This document shows, piece after piece, positions 28,327-37,329 of a stretch of 64,000 nt of DNA. Source of the DNA: Paraglaciecola psychrophila 170 (GTDB taxonomy: Bacteria > Pseudomonadota > Gammaproteobacteria > Enterobacterales > Alteromonadaceae); assembly GCF_000347635.1 (NCBI RefSeq), contig NC_020514.1, positions 2,046,001 to 2,110,000 on the forward strand, given 5' to 3'. The notes beneath the pieces were generated by a model. That model saw only the letters and a program-made list of their open reading frames with translations. It did no database searches and was not told the origin of the DNA. A program made the translations under genes and the position numbers. Position 1 is the first letter of the stretch. Every line of letters starts with the position of its first letter.

Positions 28327-28739
28327 GATAAATATTTCTTTAAGTAATGGGCTTAAGAGTTGACCGATTAGACTGGTGTCTGTTCTATTTAATCCCTTAT
28401 TGGTGGTGGACGAAAAGTTAAAAGTTATATTACTTCCAAAGTGTTTTCTTGCGAATGTCACCCCAGTTATAAAACCTCCTATCACATCATCAACAAACAC
28501 AAAGCAGTGGGTAACTGTTTATTTTAGATGCTTGTAAGTAAGGGGGGGGGGAGATCATTTATAATTCGTCGCAAAGAATACAGTTAAAGGCTTTTAAAGT
28601 GTGTCTCTTGGTAATATATGTCAAATAACTTCAGTCTTTGGTATTGATGATCAATTCTATTCATCAAATAAGCGTCTGTAAAATTCATTTAGATATCTAA
28701 AGTACTAAAAATCTATTAAAATTAGTTGATTAGGAAATA
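28327..28739. other. Intergenic stretch with a G10 tract
   Basis: No gene seen. A run of ten G (28542-28551) stands out in otherwise AT-rich DNA. Nothing else is recognisable up to the metE relic at 28740. Confidence 0.5.
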
Positions 28740-28847
28740 GTAATCAAGGCAGCACATAACCTTGGTTTTCCACGTGTCGGAGCCAAACGATACTTAAAAT
28801 TTGCGCTGGAAAATTTTGGGAAGGCAAAAAATAGAGAAGCATTGTAG
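28740..28847 (+). pseudogene. metE 5'-end relic
   Basis: Thirty-six codons, ending at TAG 28845-28847, read VIKAAHNLGFPRVGAKRYLK and FALENFGKAKNREAL. HNLGFPRVG followed by a Leu-Lys-Phe-Ala helix is the conserved extreme N-terminus of cobalamin-independent methionine synthase MetE. No start codon and no downstream MetE sequence remain. The TauE/SafE gene starts four bases after the relic's stop. The intact methionine synthase pair mesX-mesD is less than 3 kb away. Confidence 0.7.
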
Positions 28848-28850
28848 TTA

Positions 28851-29681
28851 ATGAATATCATTGAGTTTATAACAAATAATATCCCTACCATTTTAGTATT
28901 GGTTGCCTCAGGGGTATTCGCCGGTATTTTAGCAGGCTTGTTAGGCGTAGGTGGCGGTATCGTAATTGTGCCTGTGCTGTTTTTCTTGTTCCAGAGCTTT
29001 GGCGTATCACCAGAATCTGCAATGCTGGTTGCGACAGCGACATCACTGGCCACGATAGTACCAACGTCGATTAGTTCAATTCGTTCTCATAATCAAAAAG
29101 GGAATGTGGATTTTATCCTGCTTAAACGCTGGGCTGCATTTATTCTTATTGGTGTATTGGCTGGTAGTTGGTTAGTGACTCGCGTTGATGGCACCTTTCT
29201 GACTATGTTGTTTGGTGTAATAGCGACCTTATCTTCGCTAAACATGCTGCTTAGAACTGGAAAGTCGGCTCTGTTTCAACAACTGCCTAATAAAGCAGGA
29301 CAAGCGGCTATGGGCACAGCCATTGGTTTTTTCAGTTCTATGGTCGGGATCGGCGGTGGCACTATCTCTGTTCCATTACTCACCCTTTATAACTATCCAG
29401 CTCACAAGGCCGTTGGCACAGCTGCTGCGATAGGCTTAATTATCTCGTTGCCAGGTGCGCTAACAATGTTAGTCATCGGCAGCACACCAATCGACGCACC
29501 AGCTGGAACATTTGGCTTAGTCAATCTCATTGGATTCATGTGTATTGTGCCGCTAACCGTATTTTTCGCGCCTATAGGGGCATCACTGGCAGCTAAATTG
29601 GATGCAGCAAAACTGAAAAAAATATTTGCCTTGGTATTACTTTTGACTGGCCTACGTATGTTGTCACAACTTTTCCTATAG
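28851..29681 (+). CDS. TauE/SafE-family (TSUP) membrane permease
   Basis: A 276-aa inner-membrane protein with about eight TM helices and the TSUP signature: GVFAGILAGLLGVGGGIVIVPVLFF in the first half, repeated as FSSMVGIGGGTISVPLLTLYNYPAHKAVGTAA in the second. Members export or import small sulfur-containing or organic anions (sulfite, sulfoacetate and others). The substrate here is not determinable, though proximity to methionine synthase genes makes a sulfur compound plausible. Full length. Confidence 0.9.
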   Translation: MNIIEFITNNIPTILVLVASGVFAGILAGLLGVGGGIVIVPVLFFLFQSFGVSPESAMLVATATSLATIVPTSISSIRSHNQKGNVDFILLKRWAAFILIGVLAGSWLVTRVDGTFLTMLFGVIATLSSLNMLLRTGKSALFQQLPNKAGQAAMGTAIGFFSSMVGIGGGTISVPLLTLYNYPAHKAVGTAAAIGLIISLPGALTMLVIGSTPIDAPAGTFGLVNLIGFMCIVPLTVFFAPIGASLAAKLDAAKLKKIFALVLLLTGLRMLSQLFL

Positions 29682-29718
29682 GCTATGTAGTGGCAAGTTG
29701 GGTATAGCTATCAAAAAA

Positions 29719-29758
29719 GAACTGCATTCTTACCAAAGCAAAAATGCAGTTCTGTATT
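29719..29758 (+). terminator. Likely transcription terminator after the TauE gene
   Basis: GAACTGCATT (29719-29728) pairs with AATGCAGTTC (29743-29752) over a 14-base loop, followed by a T-containing tail. It lies 38 bp past the permease stop. The rest of 29759-29990 shows nothing recognisable. Confidence 0.5.
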
Positions 29759-29990
29759 GTCTAGTTCGACTTTAAATTGAAGAATTACGTTTACACTTCA
29801 CATACGGCGGATAGTCAAAGAAGACACTCAAGTTGATTAGAGCGATTACCAAGAGGAACAGACGGATAAATCCCAGGGATTTTGTTATCTAAGTAAACCT
29901 GACACGTTCCCTTGGATGAGGTCAGCGTGACCGGTTTGCTCATAGGCTCAAGAAAATCAAATTATAAAAGGCAACCCAAACTACATTTGT

Positions 29991-31025
29991 TTAGAATTTA
30001 GCCAAAAGTTCTCTTCGGACGATTTCTGCACCTGCACTTAAAGCATTTAACTTGCCTCTTGCGACTCGACGAGATAAAGGGGCCATACCACAGTTGGTGC
30101 AAGGGTAGAGCTTATCGGCATCTACAAACTTTAGTGCTTTTCGAAGGGTGTCTGCTACTTCCTCTGGTGTCTCGATGGTATCAGTTGCTACGTCTATGGC
30201 TCCTACCATCACTTTTTTACCTCGAATGAGTTCAAGTAAATCCATCGGAACATGGGAGTTGTGACATTCTAGTGAGATAATATCGATGTTAGATTTTTGC
30301 AGTTTGGGAAACGCTTTTTCATATTGTCTCCACTGGGATCCCAAAGTCTTTTTCCAATCTGTATTGGCTTTGATGCCATAACCATAACAAATATGTACCG
30401 CAGTTTCGCATTTAAGTCCTTTAATTGCTCTTTCTAAAGTAGCAATGCCCCAATCATTCACCTCATCAAAAAACACATTAAATGCAGGCTCATCAAATTG
30501 GATAATATCAACACCAGCCGCCTCTAATTCTTTGGCTTCTTGATTGAGTATTTTGGCAAATTCCCAAGCTAGCTTTTCGCGACTTTTGTAATGGTCATCA
30601 TAAAGCGTATCTATCATGGTCATGGGACCAGGCAGAGCCCATTTAATAGGTTGCTTGGTTTGCTGACGTAAAAATTTAGCATCTTCAACAAAAACTGATT
30701 TTTGGCGAGAAACAGCACCAACGACCGTCGGTACACTCGCATCATAACGGTCACGAATTTTAACGGTCTTACGTTTCTCAAAATCTACACCGTTGAGGTG
30801 CTCAAGAAACGTAGTGACAAAATGTTGGCGGGTTTGCTCGCCATCACCGACAATATCAATGCCTGCTTGTTGTTGCTCTTGTAATGACAAACGTAAAGCA
30901 TCTTGTTTGCCCTCAATTAATTCCTCATCTTGCAATTTCCAAGGTGACCAAAGCGTCTCAGGTTTTGCAAGCCAAGAAGGTTTGGGTAAACTGCCTGCGG
31001 TTGAAGTAGGTAATAATGTTTTCAT
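29991..31025 (-). CDS. mesD: MesD-type core methionine synthase
   Basis: A 344-aa protein corresponding only to the C-terminal catalytic barrel of MetE (full MetE is about 750 aa). Motifs: TAGSLPKP near residue 9, GIDIVGDGEQTR near 55, IQFDEPAF near 176, and zinc ligands His211 and Cys213 (HICYG) with Cys309 (CTNCGMAPLSR). It lacks the folate-binding N-terminal half. It is followed in the established literature by a class of folate-independent methionine synthases, MesD, that needs the DUF1852 partner MesX and oxygen. The DUF1852 gene lies 27 bp upstream on the same strand, which makes this assignment strong. Confidence 0.88.
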   Translation of the reverse strand: MKTLLPTSTAGSLPKPSWLAKPETLWSPWKLQDEELIEGKQDALRLSLQEQQQAGIDIVGDGEQTRQHFVTTFLEHLNGVDFEKRKTVKIRDRYDASVPTVVGAVSRQKSVFVEDAKFLRQQTKQPIKWALPGPMTMIDTLYDDHYKSREKLAWEFAKILNQEAKELEAAGVDIIQFDEPAFNVFFDEVNDWGIATLERAIKGLKCETAVHICYGYGIKANTDWKKTLGSQWRQYEKAFPKLQKSNIDIISLECHNSHVPMDLLELIRGKKVMVGAIDVATDTIETPEEVADTLRKALKFVDADKLYPCTNCGMAPLSRRVARGKLNALSAGAEIVRRELLAKF

Positions 31026-31052
31026 AATAGATGATGCCGTATAATTGGTTGA

Positions 31053-32030
31053 TTATTGAACGTAACTAGCAGACCATTGCTTAAGAACAGTTTGGTATGG
31101 TTTGATGAAGTGTTCCTCAGCAAATTTTCCCTGCTCATTAGCCATTTGACTTCGTTCTTCTCGATCATAAACAATTTGTGTTAATGAGTGATCTGGGTTT
31201 TTTAAATTTGGTTGATAGCATTTACCTGCAACAGCATTAGCATTATAAATCTCAGGCCGGTAGATTTTTTGAAACGTTTCCATTGTGCTGACGGTGCTTA
31301 ACAGTTCAAGGTTAGTGTAATCATTAAGCAAATCACCAAAGAAATGAAAAGCCAAAGGTGCAACACTATTTGGTGGCATAAAATAGCGAACTTGCAACCC
31401 CATTTTTTTGAAATATTGCTCAGTCAAAGAAGATTCATTTGGCTGGTATTCAACACCTAATGCGGGATGCTGATTTTCAGTTCTATGATAGGTTTTGTTA
31501 TCAGAAACACTGAGACATATTACAGGTGGCTTATTAAAGTGATGCTTGTAAGCGCTCGAATTGACAAAATATTTAAATAGCTTCCCATGTAGATCGCCAA
31601 AATCATCTGGAATGCTAAATTCGGGTCGATTCTTATTATGTTCCAACAGTAATACGCTAAAATCATAATCTCGCACATAAGAGGAAAAATTATTTCCTAC
31701 AACGCCTTCAATGCGTTTGTTCGTTTTATGATCAACAATATTCGTTTTCAATATTTCAATTGATGGGAAGGAACGACCACTGCTATCAATATCTATATCA
31801 ACGGAAATTATTTCAAGTTCAATAGAATAACGATCTCCTTTGGGGTTATCCCAATGCGCCAAGGAATTAAAACTATTGTCAATCATCTTTACGGTATTGC
31901 GCAGGTTCTCTTGACGGTAGTTTCCTCTTGCCAAATTAGCAAAGTTGGTAGTGATACGCGTATTGTCGGATGGATGATAATCTTCATCGAAACAAATGTT
32001 TTTAATAGTGAATGTAAAGTCTTTATTCAT
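31053..32030 (-). CDS. mesX: DUF1852 protein MesX, partner of MesD
   Basis: A 325-aa protein with typical DUF1852 sequence: FTFTIKNICFDEDYHPSDNT at the start, NFANLARGNYRQENLRNT, MIDNSFNSLAHWDNP, and the tail YDREERSQMANEQGKFAEE. There is no signal peptide or TM helix. DUF1852 genes are found next to short MetE-like genes and are required for MesD-dependent methionine synthesis in genetic studies of other bacteria. It is the first gene of the mesX-mesD operon. No clear MetJ box was found upstream. Confidence 0.85.
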   Translation of the reverse strand: MNKDFTFTIKNICFDEDYHPSDNTRITTNFANLARGNYRQENLRNTVKMIDNSFNSLAHWDNPKGDRYSIELEIISVDIDIDSSGRSFPSIEILKTNIVDHKTNKRIEGVVGNNFSSYVRDYDFSVLLLEHNKNRPEFSIPDDFGDLHGKLFKYFVNSSAYKHHFNKPPVICLSVSDNKTYHRTENQHPALGVEYQPNESSLTEQYFKKMGLQVRYFMPPNSVAPLAFHFFGDLLNDYTNLELLSTVSTMETFQKIYRPEIYNANAVAGKCYQPNLKNPDHSLTQIVYDREERSQMANEQGKFAEEHFIKPYQTVLKQWSASYVQ

Positions 32031-32741
32031 GGTGAACTAGTATCCAATTCTTTTAGGTTAACCCGTAACTTTTTCTTGCTCTTGCTCTTTCACTTTTTCT
32101 TTCTTGTCCTTTCTGGACTTTCCAATTCTCTTTTCTGTTATTCCCAATCACTAGTTTTCACAGATTTTTTGATTTGTACTCACATGGTCAAACCAAGAAT
32201 CAACTGTAATATTACCCAGAGATAAGAGGACTGAGTGTTTTATACTGGGTTCATTGCATGAATAAAATTGATTTTATTTCATTGAATCATGAGTTATTTT
32301 CATGAATCGCTTTAGTGACATGTATTGGAGGATACCACCCTGTTATTTCTGCATTATCTGAGCATACATTTTGGCGTAAACTGCTTACCGATTTCGTTAT
32401 TCTGCTACCACGTCCAAGCCTCGGTATTACTCAAAGCTGCCATTTAAGTGAATTACGTTAACTTGAAATTGACCTAATAAAATTAATCGGGGTCGTAACA
32501 AAGTTTATTCATGACGAAGTCATTGCACGTTCTCAGACGGCAATGCCGATGATTTTGACTTCTCATCGATTCAATGTTTGCCAATTATGGAGTTAATTCA
32601 GATTGATTATGTCTAATCTAGAAGTTAACCCCTCTTTAATCCATATTACCTCCCTGAAACAGGGAGGGCGTGAAGATCCTCAGAATATATCAGATACAAG
32701 CCTGTGTTGAAGGTTTAGTAAGTCATCAAATCTATTGCTAG
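32031..32741. other. Gene-poor stretch upstream of mesX
   Basis: Holds a CT-rich segment (about 32075-32125), which is the mesX upstream region, and an unassigned coding-like scrap (SEHTFWRKLLTDFVILLPRP, about 32358-32417, plus strand). No intact gene, terminator or riboswitch was recognised. Confidence 0.4.
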
Positions 32742-33065
32742 TTAAGTACTTACCTTCGTTGTTCTAAGTTTTGTGACTTTATTTTTATCTTCATTGGATT
32801 TTGTATTAGCAGCAACCGTCGGCTTTTTTTGCTCCTCTTGTTCCTCTTGTTCGTCACTTACATTTTCGATATCAGGTTCGTAGTTAAGCTCTATAACTAC
32901 CTCAGGTGGTTCCAATGAATAATCTTGTTCCGCTGAATCAGGTTGCTCAATCGCTTCAGTTGGTTCTATTCTTGAAGCGGGAGAAGCTTTAACGCCCCAG
33001 TCACGATCAAAATTTATATGCATAGGTGAAAGAGTTGGATTATCTTCCATTGGTGATCTACTCAT
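32742..33065 (-). CDS. Hypothetical acidic low-complexity protein
   Basis: A 107-aa protein that I do not recognise. ATG at 33065 has a perfect GGAGG 8 bases upstream. This is preferred over an in-frame start at 33110. The N-terminus (SPMEDNPTLSPMHINFDRDW) precedes a strongly acidic, probably disordered middle (EQPDSAEQDYSLEPPEVV, DEQEEQEEQKK). The tail is basic (KNKVTKLRTTKVST). No signal peptide or TM helix. It lies 148 bp downstream of the 137-aa gene on the same strand, so they may be co-transcribed. Confidence 0.6.
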   Translation of the reverse strand: MSRSPMEDNPTLSPMHINFDRDWGVKASPASRIEPTEAIEQPDSAEQDYSLEPPEVVIELNYEPDIENVSDEQEEQEEQKKPTVAANTKSNEDKNKVTKLRTTKVST

Positions 33066-33212
33066 GACGGTATCCTCCAAAAAACAAAAAAGTGTACATC
33101 GGCTAGCCAAACACTTTTAGGTGATAGATCAAAATCCATTAAGAAAAAGAAGAGGCGAGATACCTCTACTTTATCTGTTCATTAAAAATTTATGAATTAG
33201 ATCTGAGAGCTA

Positions 33213-33626
33213 TCAACTAAGATTAGCTGATACTTCAGGTGAAAATCGAATGTCCCCTCGAGTTTCTGGAACAACTGTGGCAACGCCTAAATACTCCTCA
33301 CTGCCAATTTCCTGATTACCAAAATTCCAATTCAGACGTAACGTCAGGGTTCTGCTGGATGAACCGTTAGGCCGTATCCATTGTCTGCCAACGGTTCCAA
33401 TAAAGTCATCCATATTACCCACTGAAGACCAATGTATGCCGCCACCAGGCAACATGTCGAAGAAATCTCGTCCGTCATCTCGTTCAACTAGAAAGCCGGC
33501 AACAAGATAAGACATATTTTCTTGCCGCTCACGAGCAGTCCAATTTACGCGAATAGTTAAATCAGCAAGCTCATTAGCACTACTAATTCGACCCACCCTA
33601 AGGCGAACACTTGTAATACTTGCCAT
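33213..33626 (-). CDS. Hypothetical beta-rich protein
   Basis: A 137-aa protein, not recognised. AAGGAG precedes ATG 33626. No signal peptide or TM helix. The alternating pattern (ITSVRLRVGRI, ADLTIRVNWTA, RTLTLRLNWNFGN, EYLGVATVVPE) predicts a compact beta-sandwich-like domain. It is glycine- and tryptophan-containing (GGGIHWSSVG) and repeats an RxNW motif (RVNWTA, RLNWNF). It heads a likely two-gene unit with the acidic protein, isolated between mesX and the rpsP operon. Confidence 0.6.
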   Translation of the reverse strand: MASITSVRLRVGRISSANELADLTIRVNWTARERQENMSYLVAGFLVERDDGRDFFDMLPGGGIHWSSVGNMDDFIGTVGRQWIRPNGSSSRTLTLRLNWNFGNQEIGSEEYLGVATVVPETRGDIRFSPEVSANLS

Positions 33627-34240
33627 GATTAATCTCCTTATTTAATTGTGATTTAATTTTTGGTTAGGTGAAAACAGTTATCTGTTATCAAATGTTACAG
33701 GGCAATATATGTACCACGTGTCAGTTGTCCTATATCTATATGATAAATATGAAATAAATTAATCTTTAACATTAAATTAGGGTTTAATAGCACCCAGTTT
33801 TATGGGGCTTTTGAAACCCATCCTATTGGTATGAAAAATTCAATTATCTAGAAAAAGTATGATTAGACTCTGACCTTGATGGCGAATATAACTAGGTTGC
33901 GCCAGTGTTTAAGCGATTAGACAAATCACTAAGTATTCAACTTGAACGCAATTAGTTGTTAATAATCATCTAGAGGCAATAATAAAAGATATGATTTTGG
34001 TTTTACTTCTATGAGTTATTAACACCTTATTTTGGCTTATGAAAAGTCAAACTTAACCCTAAGAACTGATCAGTAAATCAATATCAATAATCCAAATTGA
34101 ATTATCTTAACTGTTATTCTAATTAAACTTGCATAACGGCTCCTAGATCCGTAAAATGCGGCGGCCTTTATCTGGCTAAAGCTGCTGGATTTAAAGGTAA
34201 ATTAAGTTAACGTTAACGCTACAACGAGTCTGAGGCATAT
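33627..34240. other. Intergenic region and leader of the rpsP operon
   Basis: No gene seen. The last 110 bases are less AT-rich (GCGGCGGCCTTTATCTGG near 34160) and probably hold the rpsP promoter and 5' leader; TTGCAT near 34129 and TAAAAT near 34152 are possible -35 and -10 elements. The rest is AT-rich without recognisable features. Confidence 0.4.
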
Positions 34241-34492
34241 ATGGTTACTATTCGTTTACAGCGTGGTGGCGCTAAAAAGCGTCCATTTTATCAAGTAGTG
34301 GTTGCAGACAGTCGTCGTTCACGCGATGGCCGTTTTATTGAAAACATTGGTTTTTTCAATCCAACTGCAATGGGTCAAGAAGAGCGTTTACGCTTGGACT
34401 TAGGCCGTGTTGAGCATTGGGTTGGGGTAGGCGCAGGCTTATCTGACCGTGTTGCACGCTTGGTGAAAGATGCACAAAAGGCAGCTGCTTAA
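34241..34492 (+). CDS. rpsP: 30S ribosomal protein S16
   Basis: An 83-aa small-subunit protein with the family N-terminus [20 protein letters not shown] and the loop [19 protein letters not shown]. Length is normal. First gene of the conserved rpsP-rimM-trmD-rplS operon, here complete and in the usual order. Confidence 0.98.
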   Translation: MVTIRLQRGGAKKRPFYQVVVADSRRSRDGRFIENIGFFNPTAMGQEERLRLDLGRVEHWVGVGAGLSDRVARLVKDAQKAAA

Positions 34493-34519
34493 TTGCAGTT
34501 GCAAAGAAGGTATTGAGAA

Positions 34520-35050
34520 ATGAGTTCTGCGTCTGACACATTAGTGATTGGCATAATCGGTGCGCCATATGGTGTCAAAGGTTGGGTCAAAATCACATCT
34601 TATACCCATGATTTAGACGGCGTATTTGCCTACACTCCTTGGCTTTTAGGTCAAGTGCAAGAAGGCAATCAGTATGTCGTCGACCAGTGGCGAACCCACA
34701 ATAAAGGTTTAGTTGCCAAATTGGTTGGGGTGGATAATCGAGATGATGCCGAAGGCATTAAAAATCTTGAGATTTCCATTAAAGCAGAAATGCTACCTGA
34801 ATTAGATGACAGCGATGTTTATTGGCGTGAGTTAGTCGGCATGCGAGTAGTGACCGATAAAGGTTACAACTTGGGTGTTATTAAAGAGTTATTCGAAACT
34901 GGTGCTAATGACGTTTTGCTAGTCAAAGCCAATTTGAATGACGCTTTTGGTCAAAAAGAACGCATGGTTCCTTATTTGTTAAATCAAGTGATTAAGCAAG
35001 TGGACCGGCAGGCGAAAATGGTCACAGTGGATTGGGATCCTGCATTTTAA
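34520..35050 (+). CDS. rimM: Ribosome maturation factor RimM
   Basis: A 176-aa factor for 30S 3' domain assembly that binds S19. N-terminal RimM domain ([33 protein letters not shown]) and C-terminal PRC-barrel ([34 protein letters not shown]). Its stop overlaps the trmD start by one base. Confidence 0.97.
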   Translation: MSSASDTLVIGIIGAPYGVKGWVKITSYTHDLDGVFAYTPWLLGQVQEGNQYVVDQWRTHNKGLVAKLVGVDNRDDAEGIKNLEISIKAEMLPELDDSDVYWRELVGMRVVTDKGYNLGVIKELFETGANDVLLVKANLNDAFGQKERMVPYLLNQVIKQVDRQAKMVTVDWDPAF

Positions 35051-35829
35051 TGCAAGAACCTAGTCGGGAACCGAGTCGTTGGTATGGTGTTATTAGTCTG
35101 TTTCCAGAAATGTTCGAGACTTTTACCCAGCAGGGAGTAGTAGGGCGAGCCGTGAAAAACGGGTTGTTACAAGTAGAGTGTTTTAATCCAAGAGACTTTA
35201 CTTTCGACAAACATCGCACTGTTGATGACCGACCATACGGTGGTGGACCTGGCATGCTGATGATGGTTCAGCCATTAAAAGACGCTATTCTGGCAGCTAA
35301 ACAGGCTGCGGGAAGAAAAACAAAGGTGATTTACCTTTCTCCCCAAGGGAAAAAGCTGGATCAAGCAGGAGTGAAACAACTTTCTGAAAATGAGAGTTTG
35401 ATTCTAGTAGCTGGTCGATATGAAGGTATCGATGAACGAGTAATACAAACACAGGTTGACGAGGAATGGTCAATTGGTGATTACGTGTTAAGTGGCGGCG
35501 AATTACCTGCGATGGTCTTAATGGATGCAGTTTCAAGATTTGTACCCGGTGTGTTAGGGCATGACCAATCTGCCGAGCAAGACTCATTTAGTCATGGCTT
35601 GTTAGATTGCCCGCACTATACCCGACCAGAAAACTTGGATGGCGAGCTTGTTCCTAAGGTGTTATTGAGCGGTGACCACAAAAAAATCAAGCAGTGGCGG
35701 TTACAACAGTCGTTAGGTAGAACCTGGCAGCGACGCCCTGAATTATTAAACGATCTAGCTCTGACTGAGGAGCAGCAAACATTGTTAGATTTATTTCGAC
35801 AAAGTTTGCAGCAGCATAATGACAGTTAA
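35050..35829 (+). CDS. trmD: tRNA (guanine37-N1)-methyltransferase
   Basis: A 259-aa SPOUT methyltransferase that makes m1G37 in tRNA. ATG at 35050 overlaps the rimM stop (TAATG) and is preferred over the in-frame TTG at 35032. Motifs: [45 protein letters not shown] and [16 protein letters not shown] (knot region). Full length. Confidence 0.97.
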   Translation: MQEPSREPSRWYGVISLFPEMFETFTQQGVVGRAVKNGLLQVECFNPRDFTFDKHRTVDDRPYGGGPGMLMMVQPLKDAILAAKQAAGRKTKVIYLSPQGKKLDQAGVKQLSENESLILVAGRYEGIDERVIQTQVDEEWSIGDYVLSGGELPAMVLMDAVSRFVPGVLGHDQSAEQDSFSHGLLDCPHYTRPENLDGELVPKVLLSGDHKKIKQWRLQQSLGRTWQRRPELLNDLALTEEQQTLLDLFRQSLQQHNDS

Positions 35830-35848
35830 TCTAGAATGAGAGGATATG

Positions 35849-36208
35849 ATGAGTAAAGTAAATCAAGACATCATCAAGAAAATTGAAGAAGCGCAGCTAA
35901 AAACTGACGTTCCGGCATTTAGTGCTGGTGACACAGTCGTTGTGCAAGTACGCGTTAAAGAAGGCGAAAAAGAACGTCTTCAGGCTTACGAAGGCGTTGT
36001 AATCGCTAAACGTAACCGTGGCCTACACTCTGCTTTTACAGTTCGTAAGATTTCTAACGGCGAAGGTGTTGAGCGTATATTCCAAACACACAGCCCGGCA
36101 ATCAGTTCTATTGAAGTGAAACGTCGTGGTGCTGTTCGTCGCGCTAAACTTTATTACTTGCGTGAACGCTCTGGTCGTTCTGCACGTATTAAAGAAAAGC
36201 TAGGTTAA
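35849..36208 (+). CDS. rplS: 50S ribosomal protein L19
   Basis: About 119 aa. ATG at 35849 fits the GAGAGG site (35838-35843) better than the adjacent ATG at 35846; either is possible. Motifs [32 protein letters not shown] and RVFQTHSP-like [11 protein letters not shown] are diagnostic. Last gene of the operon, followed by a strong terminator. Confidence 0.97.
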   Translation: MSKVNQDIIKKIEEAQLKTDVPAFSAGDTVVVQVRVKEGEKERLQAYEGVVIAKRNRGLHSAFTVRKISNGEGVERIFQTHSPAISSIEVKRRGAVRRAKLYYLRERSGRSARIKEKLG

Positions 36209-36240
36209 TTTAAATTTTGCGTTACCGTTAACTTAATAAG

Positions 36241-36265
36241 AAAACCCGCCTTCTGGCGGGTTTTT
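36241..36265 (+). terminator. Rho-independent terminator after rplS
   Basis: AAAACCCGCC pairs with GGCGGGTTTT around a TTCT loop, followed by T. Ends the rpsP operon. Confidence 0.93.
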
Positions 36266-36287
36266 GCTATTTACTGTTTATCAAAGA

Positions 36288-36665
36288 CTATTGATAACTT
36301 ACTACTTCAATCTCTAGACCCTCCTCCAAATTAAAATAAAACCGTTTCCCAGGTTCATAGTCGCCATGATTATAGGGCATTAAGCCAGCTGCTTTGACTT
36401 TTGTTTCTATGGCATTTATATCATCCACTTGAATACCAATATGGTTTAGGCTGCTAATGGTTTTGTTAGTCATGTTTTCCAAGTGTTTATCAGCATGCCT
36501 GTATAAGGCTAGATAAGTATTATCTGTACCCAAGTGAATAGTTTTATCATCGTCTTTTGCCGCTCCTGCCCAGCGAATTTTCCAGTTAAATATTTTGGCT
36601 AGTATGGCGGCAGTTACATCTGTATTAGTAACCGTGATGTTGATATGTTCAAGTGTGGGTTGCAT
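36288..36665 (-). CDS. VOC-family (glyoxalase/dioxygenase fold) protein
   Basis: A 125-aa single-domain vicinal-oxygen-chelate protein: LEHINITVTNTDVTAAILAK at the start with a metal-ligand His, NTYLALYRH mid-domain, LNHIGIQVDDINAIETKVK, and KRFYFNLEEGLEIEVVSY with the terminal Glu ligand. The metal-binding His and Glu appear kept. No substrate can be assigned. Convergent with rplS across the shared terminator. Confidence 0.88.
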   Translation of the reverse strand: MQPTLEHINITVTNTDVTAAILAKIFNWKIRWAGAAKDDDKTIHLGTDNTYLALYRHADKHLENMTNKTISSLNHIGIQVDDINAIETKVKAAGLMPYNHGDYEPGKRFYFNLEEGLEIEVVSYQ

Positions 36666-36805
36666 ATTTTTCTCCTATTGAAATGATGCTAATAAATATC
36701 ACTTGAAGCAGACTTTAAAACCTCAGCTTAAGTTGAGGTAAAGTGATTTATTAAAAATAAATATGAACAGGCTGAAGGCTTCACTTTATAGCGGAAGAGA
36801 AACGC

Positions 36806-37129
36806 TTATTTGACAAGTAAAGGAAGTTTGTTAACTACGCCTGTCCATTCTTCTGCATCTTCTGGTGGCGCTTTTAATTCAATGATATTTGGCCATACTT
36901 CAGCTAATTCGGCATTGAGTTGCAAATAATGTTGCTGACTTTCAGGTAAATGGCTGTCTTGAAATATTGCTTCGACCGGACATTCAGGGACACATAGACC
37001 GCAGTCAATGCAAATGTCAGGATGGATCACTAAGAAGTTTTCACCTTCATAAAAGGCATCGACTGGGCAAACAGGCACACAGTCGGTATATTTACACTTA
37101 ATGCAACTGTCAGTGACTACAAAGGTCAT
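36806..37129 (-). CDS. fdxA: Seven-iron ferredoxin FdxA
   Basis: A 107-aa ferredoxin with one [3Fe-4S] and one [4Fe-4S] cluster. The first Cys set is [18 protein letters not shown] and the second is [17 protein letters not shown]. The FdxA-type C-terminal extension follows ([17 protein letters not shown]). A soluble electron carrier; partner unknown. Confidence 0.93.
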   Translation of the reverse strand: MTFVVTDSCIKCKYTDCVPVCPVDAFYEGENFLVIHPDICIDCGLCVPECPVEAIFQDSHLPESQQHYLQLNAELAEVWPNIIELKAPPEDAEEWTGVVNKLPLLVK

Positions 37130-37329
37130 AGTTGTGGGTATCTTTGTTTAATTCTTTTCATTTTGTCGATCATAAAGTAGCGACAGCAAAAAACAACAAC
37201 TGTGTCTTTAATTCAATATAGAATTTACCTATCGTAAGCATCTTATCTGTCATAAAATACACTGCCTCGACAAATGAAGGACTTCGCCTAAAAGAGGTGA
37301 GTTGTTTATGGTCTATCATTGGAAACCTT

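Noticed and set aside
32075..32125. CT-rich stretch upstream of mesX as a riboswitch or MetJ array
   Set aside because: No AGACGTCT-like boxes and no SAM-riboswitch core could be seen.
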